This document shows, piece by piece, positions 53,937-62,056 of a DNA stretch of 64,000 nt; within the stretch, counting starts at the first letter, position 1, and every line of letters begins with the position of its first letter. This DNA is from an uncultured Burkholderiales bacterium. Lineage in GTDB: Bacteria > Pseudomonadota > Gammaproteobacteria > Burkholderiales > Burkholderiaceae_C. The translations under genes and the position numbers were made by a program. The notes beneath the pieces are model-generated. The model did no database searches and was not told the DNA's origin. It worked only from the letters and a program-made list of their open reading frames with translations. The DNA lies in the NCBI GenBank assembly GCA_943908475.1, contig CALTTG010000005.1, forward strand, positions 1-64,000, read 5' to 3'.

Positions 53937-55166
53937 TCAAGTAAAAGCAGCATACGCCAGCTTGACGTACTTTCGCCGGAGTAACACAGGGTCTTCATGC
54001 GGTTTATACTTGCCACGTTTGTGGTTGGCAATTTCACCGGAGTTCACAATTTTGGTCACGGCATCAATGACTGCATCGCTCAACCCACCATCAGCCACTT
54101 TCCAGCAGCTGTTATCGACCCAGAAATAGACCGCTGACCTTAGGGTGTAAGGAAAATTAGCAACCAAATCAGGCGCATTCACAAGATCTGCATGATCAGG
54201 CCAAAACAAGGAGTATTTCTTGTTGAATGCCACATAGTTGTTGTGGCCGGTGAGTTGCTTCATCCCGCGACCACGGTACTTCCATCCATCCCCAGGCAAC
54301 TTGTTGCCCAAATCTTTTCGGTCAGGGCCATACACCTTATTCGCAATTGCCTGCTGATCGGCCGCTCGAGTCACCCTCCTCTTGCCGTTCGGCCCTTTGA
54401 CCTCGAGCCGTCCATCCGCCTGAGCTTCCTCTGGATATGTTGCGTAATAGCTAAAAATCTTGAGCCCTTGCGGCGTGTAGTCTAGGCTCTCCGCCGCACC
54501 AGATAAATTTGGCGACTCACGTTTGATCTGCCCAAAGAAATGAGCTCGTCTCGTCGGGGTATCCAAGCGAAACTTCACCAGATCAGTGTTGAGTTCGTTC
54601 GCGATGGCTTGCAGGTGTGCGTCAGTCGGCACACCTTTGTTGAGTGGGAATATCTTCCTCAACTGAACCACGGTGATTTGTCCAGGCACCGGCCGATCCA
54701 CCTTGACCTGCGGTTGTGCGCTCTCGTTGGTCTGTTGCTTGGGGATGACGCCTTGTGCAGAGGTGGGTGACGGTGCCGGAGCAGGTGCTGCAGCTGCTTG
54801 AGTCGGACGAGGTTTTGGGGCGGTCAGTGGCAGCTCTCTGGTTTGAGCCTGCACTTTGAATGTTTTGAGCACCTTGCGCACCAATTTCTTGCGCCCCATC
54901 TCAGGCACCACATCATCGAGGCGTTTGAACTTGCCCGCCTTACGCGACCAAACATACGTTTCAATGGGCTTGAGGCTCTTGGGCTTCAATTCGATGCTGT
55001 AGTCGTCAGGTGTGGTTGTACCGATGCGCTCAACCCCGTCATGCCGAATCTTGTAGCGAATGCCATCCAAGCCTTCCAAGTACCGATTGACGAAGCTGAT
55101 CATCACACTACCCGGTGCGCTCTTGTCAGCCAACATTTCATCAAGGAAATCGCGCCATTTGCTCAC
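53937..55166 (-). CDS. GH19 chitinase/lysozyme-like type VI effector
   Basis: A 409-residue protein starting at a GTG that overlaps the vgrG stop (GTGA). Residues ~20-110 are a beta-rich domain (GIRYKIRHDGVERIGTTT) resembling that of the muramidase effector. A Pro/Ala linker spans ~115-140. Residues ~165-409 match glycoside hydrolase family 19: HFFGQIKRESPNLS with likely catalytic Glu217, AESLDYTPQGL, ANKVYG and WKYRGRGMKQLTGHNNY. GH19-type enzymes in such loci generally cut peptidoglycan glycan strands. No signal peptide is present. Position right after vgrG implies it is that spike's cargo. Confidence 0.85.
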   Translation of the reverse strand: MSKWRDFLDEMLADKSAPGSVMISFVNRYLEGLDGIRYKIRHDGVERIGTTTPDDYSIELKPKSLKPIETYVWSRKAGKFKRLDDVVPEMGRKKLVRKVLKTFKVQAQTRELPLTAPKPRPTQAAAAPAPAPSPTSAQGVIPKQQTNESAQPQVKVDRPVPGQITVVQLRKIFPLNKGVPTDAHLQAIANELNTDLVKFRLDTPTRRAHFFGQIKRESPNLSGAAESLDYTPQGLKIFSYYATYPEEAQADGRLEVKGPNGKRRVTRAADQQAIANKVYGPDRKDLGNKLPGDGWKYRGRGMKQLTGHNNYVAFNKKYSLFWPDHADLVNAPDLVANFPYTLRSAVYFWVDNSCWKVADGGLSDAVIDAVTKIVNSGEIANHKRGKYKPHEDPVLLRRKYVKLAYAAFT

Positions 55167-58132
55167 GCAGCGTCCTCCTCATCGTCGTGCTGCAACTCTT
55201 CCACGTCGAACCACTCGCTCTCCCCAATCACGACTTCGACGGCCTCATCCTTGTCGCTCTCGACCAAGGTTGACCGACCGATCTGGTCAACACGCTCGGC
55301 ACCCAGCAAGCGCGGCGAATCCCCTGCGGTCCACACTTCCACTCGCGCATGCTTCAACTCTGGCTCGTTGCCGAAGAACGAGCCCACATCGACTTCCAAC
55401 CCGTGCTCTGTGCTGAGATTCACAGGCAATTTGCCAGCAAAGGCTGATAAAAACGCGCCCGTTGGCAGGCTCGGCAGCATCGCAGATTGACTGCCCCCGC
55501 CACCCCAATCATGGCTGGCCCCTTTGACCGTCCAGGTGCCTGGGCAGCTGAAGGTGATGTTGCCGCCTTCGATGACGATCTGGCTTTGCCCAGCCGTCAG
55601 CGTGATGCGCTTTGCCGCCTGGATGCGGATTTCATCGCTGGTGCTTTGCACCGTCAGGTCTTGCTCTGACCAGATCTGTTGAGCGTCGGTGTGTGCCCTC
55701 AAGCTCAGCGCAGCATTGGCGGCAACCGCCTGGATGCCGCCCGCATGGGTGTACAAGCTGCTGGTTTGGCCGCTGACGCTGCTGAGTGCGTGCGCGCTGG
55801 TGAGTTGCACATCGCCCTGGGCCGTCAGGCTCTGGTCTTGCCCACTGTAGAAGTGCAGGCTGCTGGGGCTGACCCAGGCGCTGCTGGCGGGTGTGTCGAA
55901 GTGGATGAGCGGCTCGTTGAAGCGCTCCACCGGATCGCCCAGGGCGCGGCTGTGCGCTTGGGCCTTGCGGGCGTCTTGTCCGTTGACCTGGGCGGGGTGG
56001 CGGCCCTGCGCTTGCGGGTCCATCTGGCCGGTGTGGTTTTGCCAGGCTTGCTCGCTGTCATGGCTGTGCAGGCCGTGCGCGCCTTGCTGGCGGGCGCTGT
56101 CGCTCAGGGCCTGGCCGAGTTGGCGCGCGGCCTTCAGTTGGGCCACGGCTTCTTGCGCATCCATCTGGGTGCTCTGCACGCTGGCGCCCAGCGCAGTTCG
56201 TGCGGTGGTGCTCAGCAGCAGGCCTTGGCCAGCCCGAACCACGGCCCAGCCGTCGGTGTGGCCGTAAAAACCTTCGCCCAGCCAGGCACCTCGTTGGGCG
56301 TGGCCCGCCCCCCCCTGCCCGCTTTGGGCAATGAGGTGGCCCAGGCTGAGCTCGCTCCAGCCGGTGCTCAGGCTGTGGCTGGCCAGTCGCATGCGAAGCT
56401 GGCCGGTGGCGTCGTCCAGCAGCCACTGGTTGGCGCCTTGGCGGTCCAGGTGCTGGCTGTGCCAACCGGCGATGGTGCCGGGGTGGTTGGTGCCGGCGTC
56501 CACACCGGCTGGCCAGGGCAGGTCGTGCTGGCCGTTGTAGAGCGCACCGATGACGATGGGGCGGTCGATGTCACCGTCCACAAAATCGATGAGCACTTCG
56601 CTGCCTGTGCGCGGAGTGAAGACGGTGCCCCAGTTGGGGCCGGCGAGGTCTTGGGCCACGCGCACCCAGGTGCCGCTGGTGTCGTTGCCAGGCGCGTGCC
56701 CGCTGCCCTGGCCGGACGGGGTGGCCGGGGCCTCGGGCGTGCCGGGCAGGGGGCGGCTGCCGCGTTGCCAGGCGAATTGCACGCGGATGCGCTGGTCGCG
56801 GTCGGTGTGCAGGGCTTGGCCCTCAGGAGCCATGACCACGGCGGTTTGCAGCCCCGGTGAGCGGGGGCGGCTAGGGGGTGTGGGAGCGATGCGAAGGTGG
56901 GCGGGGACGGCCTGGCATTCGTTGCGGTAGCTGCCGTGTTCCAGGTCCGCGTGCTGCAGCAGCTGGGCCGCCTCGGTGCCCAGGTTGTTGGCCGCTTCGT
57001 GGGTGACGCTCAAGGTGACGTAGGTGGCCCCTGGCGCCCCCGGCCCGGTGGGGTGGCTGGCGTGTTCGGTGAGAGTGAACTGTGCGCCTTCGTGCAGGCG
57101 GCGCACCGCCGTGTGGGCGTGCACGCCGTGGTGCTGCAGTTCGTGGGCCGCCATCAGGGCGCTGGCTCTGGCTTGGGCGATGGCCTGGCTGGCCACTTGC
57201 GAGGCGGCCACGGCGCCATCGGCGTGACGTCGCTCGCCATGGCCCTGGTAATGCTCCAAGGGGGGCACGCCAGGAGGGGGGCTGAGGGCGTCGCTGGCGG
57301 CCACGCCGCTGAGGCGGCGCTCATCCCAGGCGGCCAAGGTGACGGCGTTGGTGCCCACGCGCTGGCCTTCTCGCCAGGCCGTGATGGTGTCCAGCGCCAA
57401 GCCCAGGGCACCTTGGCGGATGTCGGGGCGGGCATAGCGCAGCGGGCCCAGGTCAGGCCTGGGGGCCTGAGCGTCGAAGATGACCAGGCAATGGCGGGCG
57501 GGCTCGCTGGTGTGTTCCAAGCGCCAGCTCCAGCCTTCTTGGGCCATCAGGCGCTGCACGAAAGCCCAGTCGCTTTCTCGGTACTGGGTGGTGATGGCCC
57601 GCACGGGGCCCGGCTGGCTGAGCTCGAAGCGAAAATGGGCCTGAGGCCACGCTTGGCAGACCTCGCTGACGATGTCCTGGGCGTGGCGGTCCTGGAAGAT
57701 GCGGGTGTCCAGGCGGTGTTGCAGCCAGTGTGTCCAGGCCGCCAGGGTGAGGCGGTAGCGCGCCAAGCCGCCGTCCGAGCCCAGTTGTGCAGCCTGCACC
57801 ACGTGGCCGTGCCAGGTTCGCCAGCGGCCGTCGCTGCACTGCAGTTGGAGGCTGGCGGGCTCGCCCATCAAGGCCTTGATGGACAAAAAGGCCGAGGTGC
57901 TCAGGCAGTCCACTTCGGCCCACAACGGCTCGGTGGCATGCACGGCTTCGCGAATCTGGCATCGCTCGACCAGCAAGCTCGCTTCGGGCAGGGTCGTCTG
58001 GATCTTCAGCAGCCGCGTGTGCTGCGTGAAATCCAGCGCCGCCGCCAAGCGGCTGAGCACCTGCGTGCCCAGTGATTGAAAGCTGCCCAGGGTGCTCAAT
58101 GCCGCACCCAGGCTGTTGGCCAGTGGCAGCAT
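55163..58132 (-). CDS. vgrG: Type VI secretion spike protein VgrG (TssI)
   Basis: A 989-residue full-length VgrG. Residues ~1-430 form the gp27-like base (RLLKIQTTLPEASLLVERCQ, ITTQYRESDWAFVQRLMAQE). A gp5 OB-fold follows (~450-560, with WVRVAQDLAGPNWGTVFTPR and VIGALYNGQHDLPW). Then a DUF2345-type repetitive beta-prism (~600-890) and a variable tail of ~95 residues ending in an acidic stretch. GGGAG precedes the ATG. It heads a six-gene minus-strand unit: vgrG, GH19 effector, lipoprotein, truncated vgrG, muramidase, secreted protein. No DUF4123 or DUF1795 adaptor, PAAR or sheath gene is in the window, so this is an orphan vgrG island using a secretion apparatus encoded elsewhere. Confidence 0.95.
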   Translation of the reverse strand: MLPLANSLGAALSTLGSFQSLGTQVLSRLAAALDFTQHTRLLKIQTTLPEASLLVERCQIREAVHATEPLWAEVDCLSTSAFLSIKALMGEPASLQLQCSDGRWRTWHGHVVQAAQLGSDGGLARYRLTLAAWTHWLQHRLDTRIFQDRHAQDIVSEVCQAWPQAHFRFELSQPGPVRAITTQYRESDWAFVQRLMAQEGWSWRLEHTSEPARHCLVIFDAQAPRPDLGPLRYARPDIRQGALGLALDTITAWREGQRVGTNAVTLAAWDERRLSGVAASDALSPPPGVPPLEHYQGHGERRHADGAVAASQVASQAIAQARASALMAAHELQHHGVHAHTAVRRLHEGAQFTLTEHASHPTGPGAPGATYVTLSVTHEAANNLGTEAAQLLQHADLEHGSYRNECQAVPAHLRIAPTPPSRPRSPGLQTAVVMAPEGQALHTDRDQRIRVQFAWQRGSRPLPGTPEAPATPSGQGSGHAPGNDTSGTWVRVAQDLAGPNWGTVFTPRTGSEVLIDFVDGDIDRPIVIGALYNGQHDLPWPAGVDAGTNHPGTIAGWHSQHLDRQGANQWLLDDATGQLRMRLASHSLSTGWSELSLGHLIAQSGQGGAGHAQRGAWLGEGFYGHTDGWAVVRAGQGLLLSTTARTALGASVQSTQMDAQEAVAQLKAARQLGQALSDSARQQGAHGLHSHDSEQAWQNHTGQMDPQAQGRHPAQVNGQDARKAQAHSRALGDPVERFNEPLIHFDTPASSAWVSPSSLHFYSGQDQSLTAQGDVQLTSAHALSSVSGQTSSLYTHAGGIQAVAANAALSLRAHTDAQQIWSEQDLTVQSTSDEIRIQAAKRITLTAGQSQIVIEGGNITFSCPGTWTVKGASHDWGGGGSQSAMLPSLPTGAFLSAFAGKLPVNLSTEHGLEVDVGSFFGNEPELKHARVEVWTAGDSPRLLGAERVDQIGRSTLVESDKDEAVEVVIGESEWFDVEELQHDDEEDAA
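55487..56492 (-). repeat. Direct repeat, copy B (vgrG tip, parent copy)
   Basis: The counterpart of 51910-52915, located inside the full-length vgrG. On the upstream side the copies part at the TNHPGTIAGW motif region. On the downstream side they part in the first codons after WTVKG(A/G)SHDW, where the cargo-specific tails begin. Confidence 0.95.
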
Positions 58133-58289
58133 CGCCAGCTCCCGTCCCTAGAGTCCTTGTGTATGGGGGCGAATGGTACGAGGCTGGGGTGACGGGGCGT
58201 GACCAGTTGTAAGCAAATGCCGGACAAACCGACCGAAATCGCGGGCTTTGCAACCCAATCCCCCCATCAGAGGGCAAAGGTCGTCGGCT
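58133..58289. other. Gap between vgrG and the DUF1857-like gene
   Basis: A 157-nt non-coding stretch that must hold the vgrG promoter if the DUF1857-like gene upstream is not co-transcribed. I looked for a sigma-54 (GG-N10-GC) site, often found before vgrG genes, and for sigma-70 boxes, and saw neither convincingly. Confidence 0.4.
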
Positions 58290-58760
58290 TCAGAGACCGG
58301 TTTCGTTCAACCATTGGCGCAGGGTGCGAACCATGTCGCGGTCATTGGCCAACCAGGCGCTTTGGCGGTAGTCGTTGTAATAGGCTTCTTCGGCACTGAG
58401 CTCGCCCAGCGATTCGTACACGAAGCGCAGCACCATCTGGCCCGGGTGGGGCTCTTCAATGCGCATGGTCAAGCGAATGGGGGTGGTGTCGCCGTGGGCC
58501 TCTGGCGTGAACACCAGGCTGTCGGCTTCAAGGGCGTCCACCCGGTCTCGCATCACCAATTGCCCAAAATGAAGGGTGCGCAGGTAGTGGCCTTCGTCGG
58601 TGAGGGTCCAGTCGCAACGCTCAGGCCCCAAGGGAAACCTGCCGGGCTCTTTCACCCGAATCAGCATGCCCTGCCAGAGCTGGGCACGGGTGAAACCGGG
58701 CACCGCCAGTTGGACCGACGTGCTGGGCGAATTGATTTCGATGATGTGTTCAAACCGCAT
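58290..58760 (-). CDS. SRPBCC-fold protein (AtaL/DUF1857-like)
   Basis: A 156-residue small soluble protein with the START-like helix-grip pattern: MRFEHIIEINSP at the N-terminus, FTRAQLWQGMLIRVKEPGRF, MVLRFVYESLGE and a C-terminal helix. It resembles the DUF1857 family, of unknown function; some members sit in secondary-metabolite clusters. It is divergent from bioB. No ligand can be named. Confidence 0.75.
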   Translation of the reverse strand: MRFEHIIEINSPSTSVQLAVPGFTRAQLWQGMLIRVKEPGRFPLGPERCDWTLTDEGHYLRTLHFGQLVMRDRVDALEADSLVFTPEAHGDTTPIRLTMRIEEPHPGQMVLRFVYESLGELSAEEAYYNDYRQSAWLANDRDMVRTLRQWLNETGL

Positions 58761-58825
58761 GCCGCGAGCTTAACCCCTGCGCCGATGGGCTGCGGCAAGC
58801 CGCAAGGGGCTTTTCACCCACCGGT

Positions 58826-58865
58826 ATGACGTGCACGTCAACAGACACTACACTTTGCAGTGTCT
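58826..58865 (+). promoter_or_regulatory. bioB promoter/operator candidate with palindrome and hairpin
   Basis: TGACGTGCACGTCA (58827-58840) is a perfect 14-bp palindrome. It overlaps a candidate -35 (ATGACG, 58826-58831) that is 17 nt from a candidate -10 (TACACT, 58849-58854), the classic position for a repressor operator. Just after, AGACACT (58843-58849) and AGTGTCT (58859-58865) form a 7-bp inverted repeat. It does not resemble the E. coli BirA operator (TTGTAAACC half-sites). Confidence 0.45.
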
Positions 58866-58885
58866 TTGAACGCCCTGCACGAACC

Positions 58886-59998
58886 ATGTCTCAATGCTCC
58901 ACGTCCACCGCTGCTTCGCCCGAATTGGCCCCCTTGGCCTCAGCGGGCGCATCGGTCAAGCCCGTTCAGTTCGTGCCCAAAGCCGTGCTCAATGCCCATG
59001 GCTGCGGCGGTGACTGCACCGTGGAAGACGACAGTCAGGCCCGCTGGCCTCGGGCCGAGGTGTTGGCGCTGTTCAACCTGCCCTTCAACGACCTGATGTG
59101 GCAAGCCCAGCAGGTGCACCGCGCCCACTGGGACGCCAATGAGGTCGAACACGCCACGCTGCTGTCGGTCAAGACCGGCGGGTGCCCGGAGGACTGCGGT
59201 TACTGCCCGCAGTCGGCCAGCTACGACACGGGGGTGGAGGCCAGCAAGCTGATGTCGCCTGACGAAGTGCGCGAAGCCGTGGTGGCCGCGCGGGAGGCAG
59301 GTGCCAGCCGCTTCTGCATGGGCGCTGCCTGGCGAGCCCCGAAGGACCGCGACATCGAGAAGGTGGCCGAGCTCATCGGCGTGATCAAGCAAGAGGGCCT
59401 GGAGGCCTGCTGCACGCTGGGCATGTTGACTGACACGCAGGCCCAATCGCTCAAAAGCGCCGGGCTGGATTACTACAACCACAACCTGGACACTGCACCG
59501 GAGCTGTACGGCGACATCATCACCACGCGCGACCAGCAGGCCCGCCTGGACACCTTGGCCCACGTGCGCAGCGCCAACATCAAGGTGTGCAGCGGCGGCA
59601 TCGTGGGCATGGGCGAAACCCGTGAAGGCCGCGCTGGGCTGATCGCTCAGTTGGCAAACCTGCCCACGCACCCCGAGTCGGTGCCCATCAACGATTTGGT
59701 GCGCGTGCCGGGCACACCGCTGGCCGACACCCCGCAACTCGACCCGCTTGAGTTCGTGCGCACCATTGCCGTGGCCCGCATCACCATGCCCACGGCGCGG
59801 GTTCGCCTGTCGGCCGGACGCCAGGCGATGCCCGAGTCGGTGCAGGCCATGTGCTTTTTGGCCGGAGCGAACTCCATCTTCTACGGCGACAAGCTCCTGA
59901 CCACCGGCAACCCGGAAGTCGAGCGCGACCGCTTGTTGATGGAGAAGCTCGGACTCAAGAGCGGCAAAGCCGTGACGGCCCGAGTGGCTGCTGGCTGA
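58886..59998 (+). CDS. bioB: Biotin synthase BioB
   Basis: A 370-residue radical-SAM enzyme that inserts sulfur into dethiobiotin. The [4Fe-4S] motif GGCPEDCGYCPQS, the YYNHNLDTAPE region and the C-terminal FLAGANSIFYGDKLLTTGNP are all present. The N-terminal extension before the barrel is ~55 residues longer than in E. coli and contains a GCGGDC motif. The ATG at 58886 was chosen; a frame open to 58826 would run through the putative operator. No other bio genes are adjacent. It converges with the histidine kinase. Confidence 0.96.
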   Translation: MSQCSTSTAASPELAPLASAGASVKPVQFVPKAVLNAHGCGGDCTVEDDSQARWPRAEVLALFNLPFNDLMWQAQQVHRAHWDANEVEHATLLSVKTGGCPEDCGYCPQSASYDTGVEASKLMSPDEVREAVVAAREAGASRFCMGAAWRAPKDRDIEKVAELIGVIKQEGLEACCTLGMLTDTQAQSLKSAGLDYYNHNLDTAPELYGDIITTRDQQARLDTLAHVRSANIKVCSGGIVGMGETREGRAGLIAQLANLPTHPESVPINDLVRVPGTPLADTPQLDPLEFVRTIAVARITMPTARVRLSAGRQAMPESVQAMCFLAGANSIFYGDKLLTTGNPEVERDRLLMEKLGLKSGKAVTARVAAG

Positions 59999-60047
59999 GT
60001 GCACCCTGCCCGCGAGGCCCAGTCCAATCACCCATGGGGACGGGGCA

Positions 60048-62045
60048 TCACGGCAAGCACACCGTCACGCACAGGCCATGAGGCTGCACGGCCGTGGAGG
60101 TGATGGTGCCGCCATGGGCCTCCACGATCTGCTTGCAGAAGTAGTAACCCAAGCCGGTGCCCTGGGTGCCACCGGCGGTGTCACCTCGGTGATAGGGTTG
60201 CCCCAACCGCGACAGGCCTTCGGCATCCAAGCCGGGCCCTTGGTCGGTCACCGAAATCTCGCACCCTCCTTGTGCCAGTGGGCTCGCCCGCAGGTGCACC
60301 TGCGCACCATCGGGTGAATAGCGCAAGGCGTTGTCCAGCAAGTTGCTGAGGGCCAATTGCATCAGCTTGGGATCAAACTGCACCTCGGCCTCGGGGGCGG
60401 GCAGGGTCAGCGTCACACGGCTTGACATGTCAGGCCCCAAGCCCAGCCGCAGGCTTTCCAGCCACTCGGCGAGCCGCACATTCGCGCGCTGAGGCTGGGT
60501 GGGCAAGGCACCGTCGTCACGCACCATCAGGAAGCTGTCGACCAAGGTGTTGAGTCGGCGCGCCTGCTGACGGATGTTGGCCGCCCGTGACTGCTCGGGG
60601 CCGGCCCGACGATCGCGCATGGCCTGGATGAGGTTGGCACTGCGGTCGATGCTGGCCAGGGGGTTGCGAAACTCGTGGGTGAGCATGGCCACGAATCGCC
60701 GGTGGGCTTCGGCACGCCGGTCGGCCTCGGCCTTCTCTTGACGAATGCGTCCGATGCGCATGGCCAAGGCCACCCCCATGACCAAGGTGTGCACCAGGCT
60801 GAGGACCGGCTGGGCCGTTTGTGTGAAGGCATTGGTGGGCAGGATCTTCAAGATGTACAGCAAGGTGATGTACACCCCCACCAGGTAGACCACCATGGCC
60901 ACCATGTAAATCAGGGACACAGGGTCGTGCTTGCGACGCCAGGCCACCCAGGTCAGCCCCAAGGTCAGGGGCGACATGCCCAACCCCAGCAGAAAACTGA
61001 TTTGGGACACGATGGCGTAATGCGGGGTGAACACCAGCGGCAAACTCATCAGGAACAGCACGGCAATGCCCACGTACAACGTGTTCAGGCGCGGCAGGTT
61101 CTTGTTCAACCCCAAGGCCTGCGCCCACATCAGGTTGCCCGCGTACCAAGGCCCCAAAGAGCCCACCCCAGCGAACAGATCACTGAGCCACCAAGGCGGC
61201 GTGCCGGCCAACTGGATGAGCAAGCCGTTTTGCCCCATGTACAGCATGAAGAGCGAAGCGAGGAAGGCAGAGTACGCCAGCATCAGGCCATCTCGCAACC
61301 ACACGCCCACGCTCAGGTAAGTGAACACCGCCAGCAACAAGATGCCCATGAACACCCCCAGCACGGCGCTGCGACTGAGTTCATTGGCGAAGTAGTTGCC
61401 AGGGGTGTCAATGGCAATGTCGACGTTGAGCAAGCCTCCAGACGCCACCCTGACCCAAAGCACCACATCCTCTTGAGGGGCCAGATTCACACCGATGACG
61501 TGCCAACGGGCATCGACGGGTCGGCCTTGCGCGAGGTGCCGATCGCCCATTTGATATCGCTGCACCCGCCCTGTCTGCCGCTCCACGTGCACCTGAACAT
61601 CGTCAAGGTACGGCTGCCCGACCGTGAGCAGCCAGCGGTTGTTCACCGCATCCTCGCGGCGCCAATGCATGACGTACCAGTGGGCATGGGGTGTGAACCC
61701 ATCCACGCGGGGCACCGCCACGGGTTTGAAATCACCCGCCAGAAGCCGGGCTCGGGCATCGTCCAAAGTCGCTCGGCCCGTGGGGTCGACCCACCGCACC
61801 AGATTCGGCCTCACGACACCGCCATCCGACGTGAGACGCAAAGACTGCATCGGCACAAGACGGTCGATTGCATCCTGATGCGAACGCAACGCATCGAGGG
61901 AAACGGCCGACACGACGCTTGACAACGAGGGCTGGGGCCCCAGCCCCGGCCACAGCAGCGCGATGAGCAATGCCCAAACCAACACCACACAGCCGGCCAG
62001 CCATTGCCAAGCGGGCAGACGCTTGAGGAACGTTGGGCGTGACAC
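60048..62045 (-). CDS. 7TMR-DISM membrane sensor histidine kinase
   Basis: A 665-residue kinase. After an N-terminal anchor (LAGCVVLVWALLIALLW) there is a periplasmic 7TMR-DISMED2-like beta domain (VGQPYLDDVQVHVERQ, WVRVASGGLLNVDIAI). Seven membrane helices follow (roughly residues 240-440). The kinase core has the H-box MLTHEFRNPLASID, N-box LSNLLDNALRYSP, G1 DQGPGLDAEG and G2 GTGLGYYFCKQIVE. The GTG at 62045 is 11 nt after the response-regulator stop; the longer frame overlaps that gene. This fold often senses carbohydrates or similar ligands, but the signal here is unknown. Confidence 0.9.
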   Translation of the reverse strand: MSRPTFLKRLPAWQWLAGCVVLVWALLIALLWPGLGPQPSLSSVVSAVSLDALRSHQDAIDRLVPMQSLRLTSDGGVVRPNLVRWVDPTGRATLDDARARLLAGDFKPVAVPRVDGFTPHAHWYVMHWRREDAVNNRWLLTVGQPYLDDVQVHVERQTGRVQRYQMGDRHLAQGRPVDARWHVIGVNLAPQEDVVLWVRVASGGLLNVDIAIDTPGNYFANELSRSAVLGVFMGILLLAVFTYLSVGVWLRDGLMLAYSAFLASLFMLYMGQNGLLIQLAGTPPWWLSDLFAGVGSLGPWYAGNLMWAQALGLNKNLPRLNTLYVGIAVLFLMSLPLVFTPHYAIVSQISFLLGLGMSPLTLGLTWVAWRRKHDPVSLIYMVAMVVYLVGVYITLLYILKILPTNAFTQTAQPVLSLVHTLVMGVALAMRIGRIRQEKAEADRRAEAHRRFVAMLTHEFRNPLASIDRSANLIQAMRDRRAGPEQSRAANIRQQARRLNTLVDSFLMVRDDGALPTQPQRANVRLAEWLESLRLGLGPDMSSRVTLTLPAPEAEVQFDPKLMQLALSNLLDNALRYSPDGAQVHLRASPLAQGGCEISVTDQGPGLDAEGLSRLGQPYHRGDTAGGTQGTGLGYYFCKQIVEAHGGTITSTAVQPHGLCVTVCLP

Positions 62046-62056
62046 GGTCAAGTCGC

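Noticed and set aside
51547..56492. Insertion sequence or transposon as the cause of the vgrG duplication
   Set aside because: No transposase, terminal inverted repeats or target duplications at the repeat edges; the duplicated unit is internal coding sequence, better explained by recombination.
58133..58289. Sigma-54 promoter ahead of vgrG
   Set aside because: No GG-N10-GC core with adequate flanking match was found on the minus strand.
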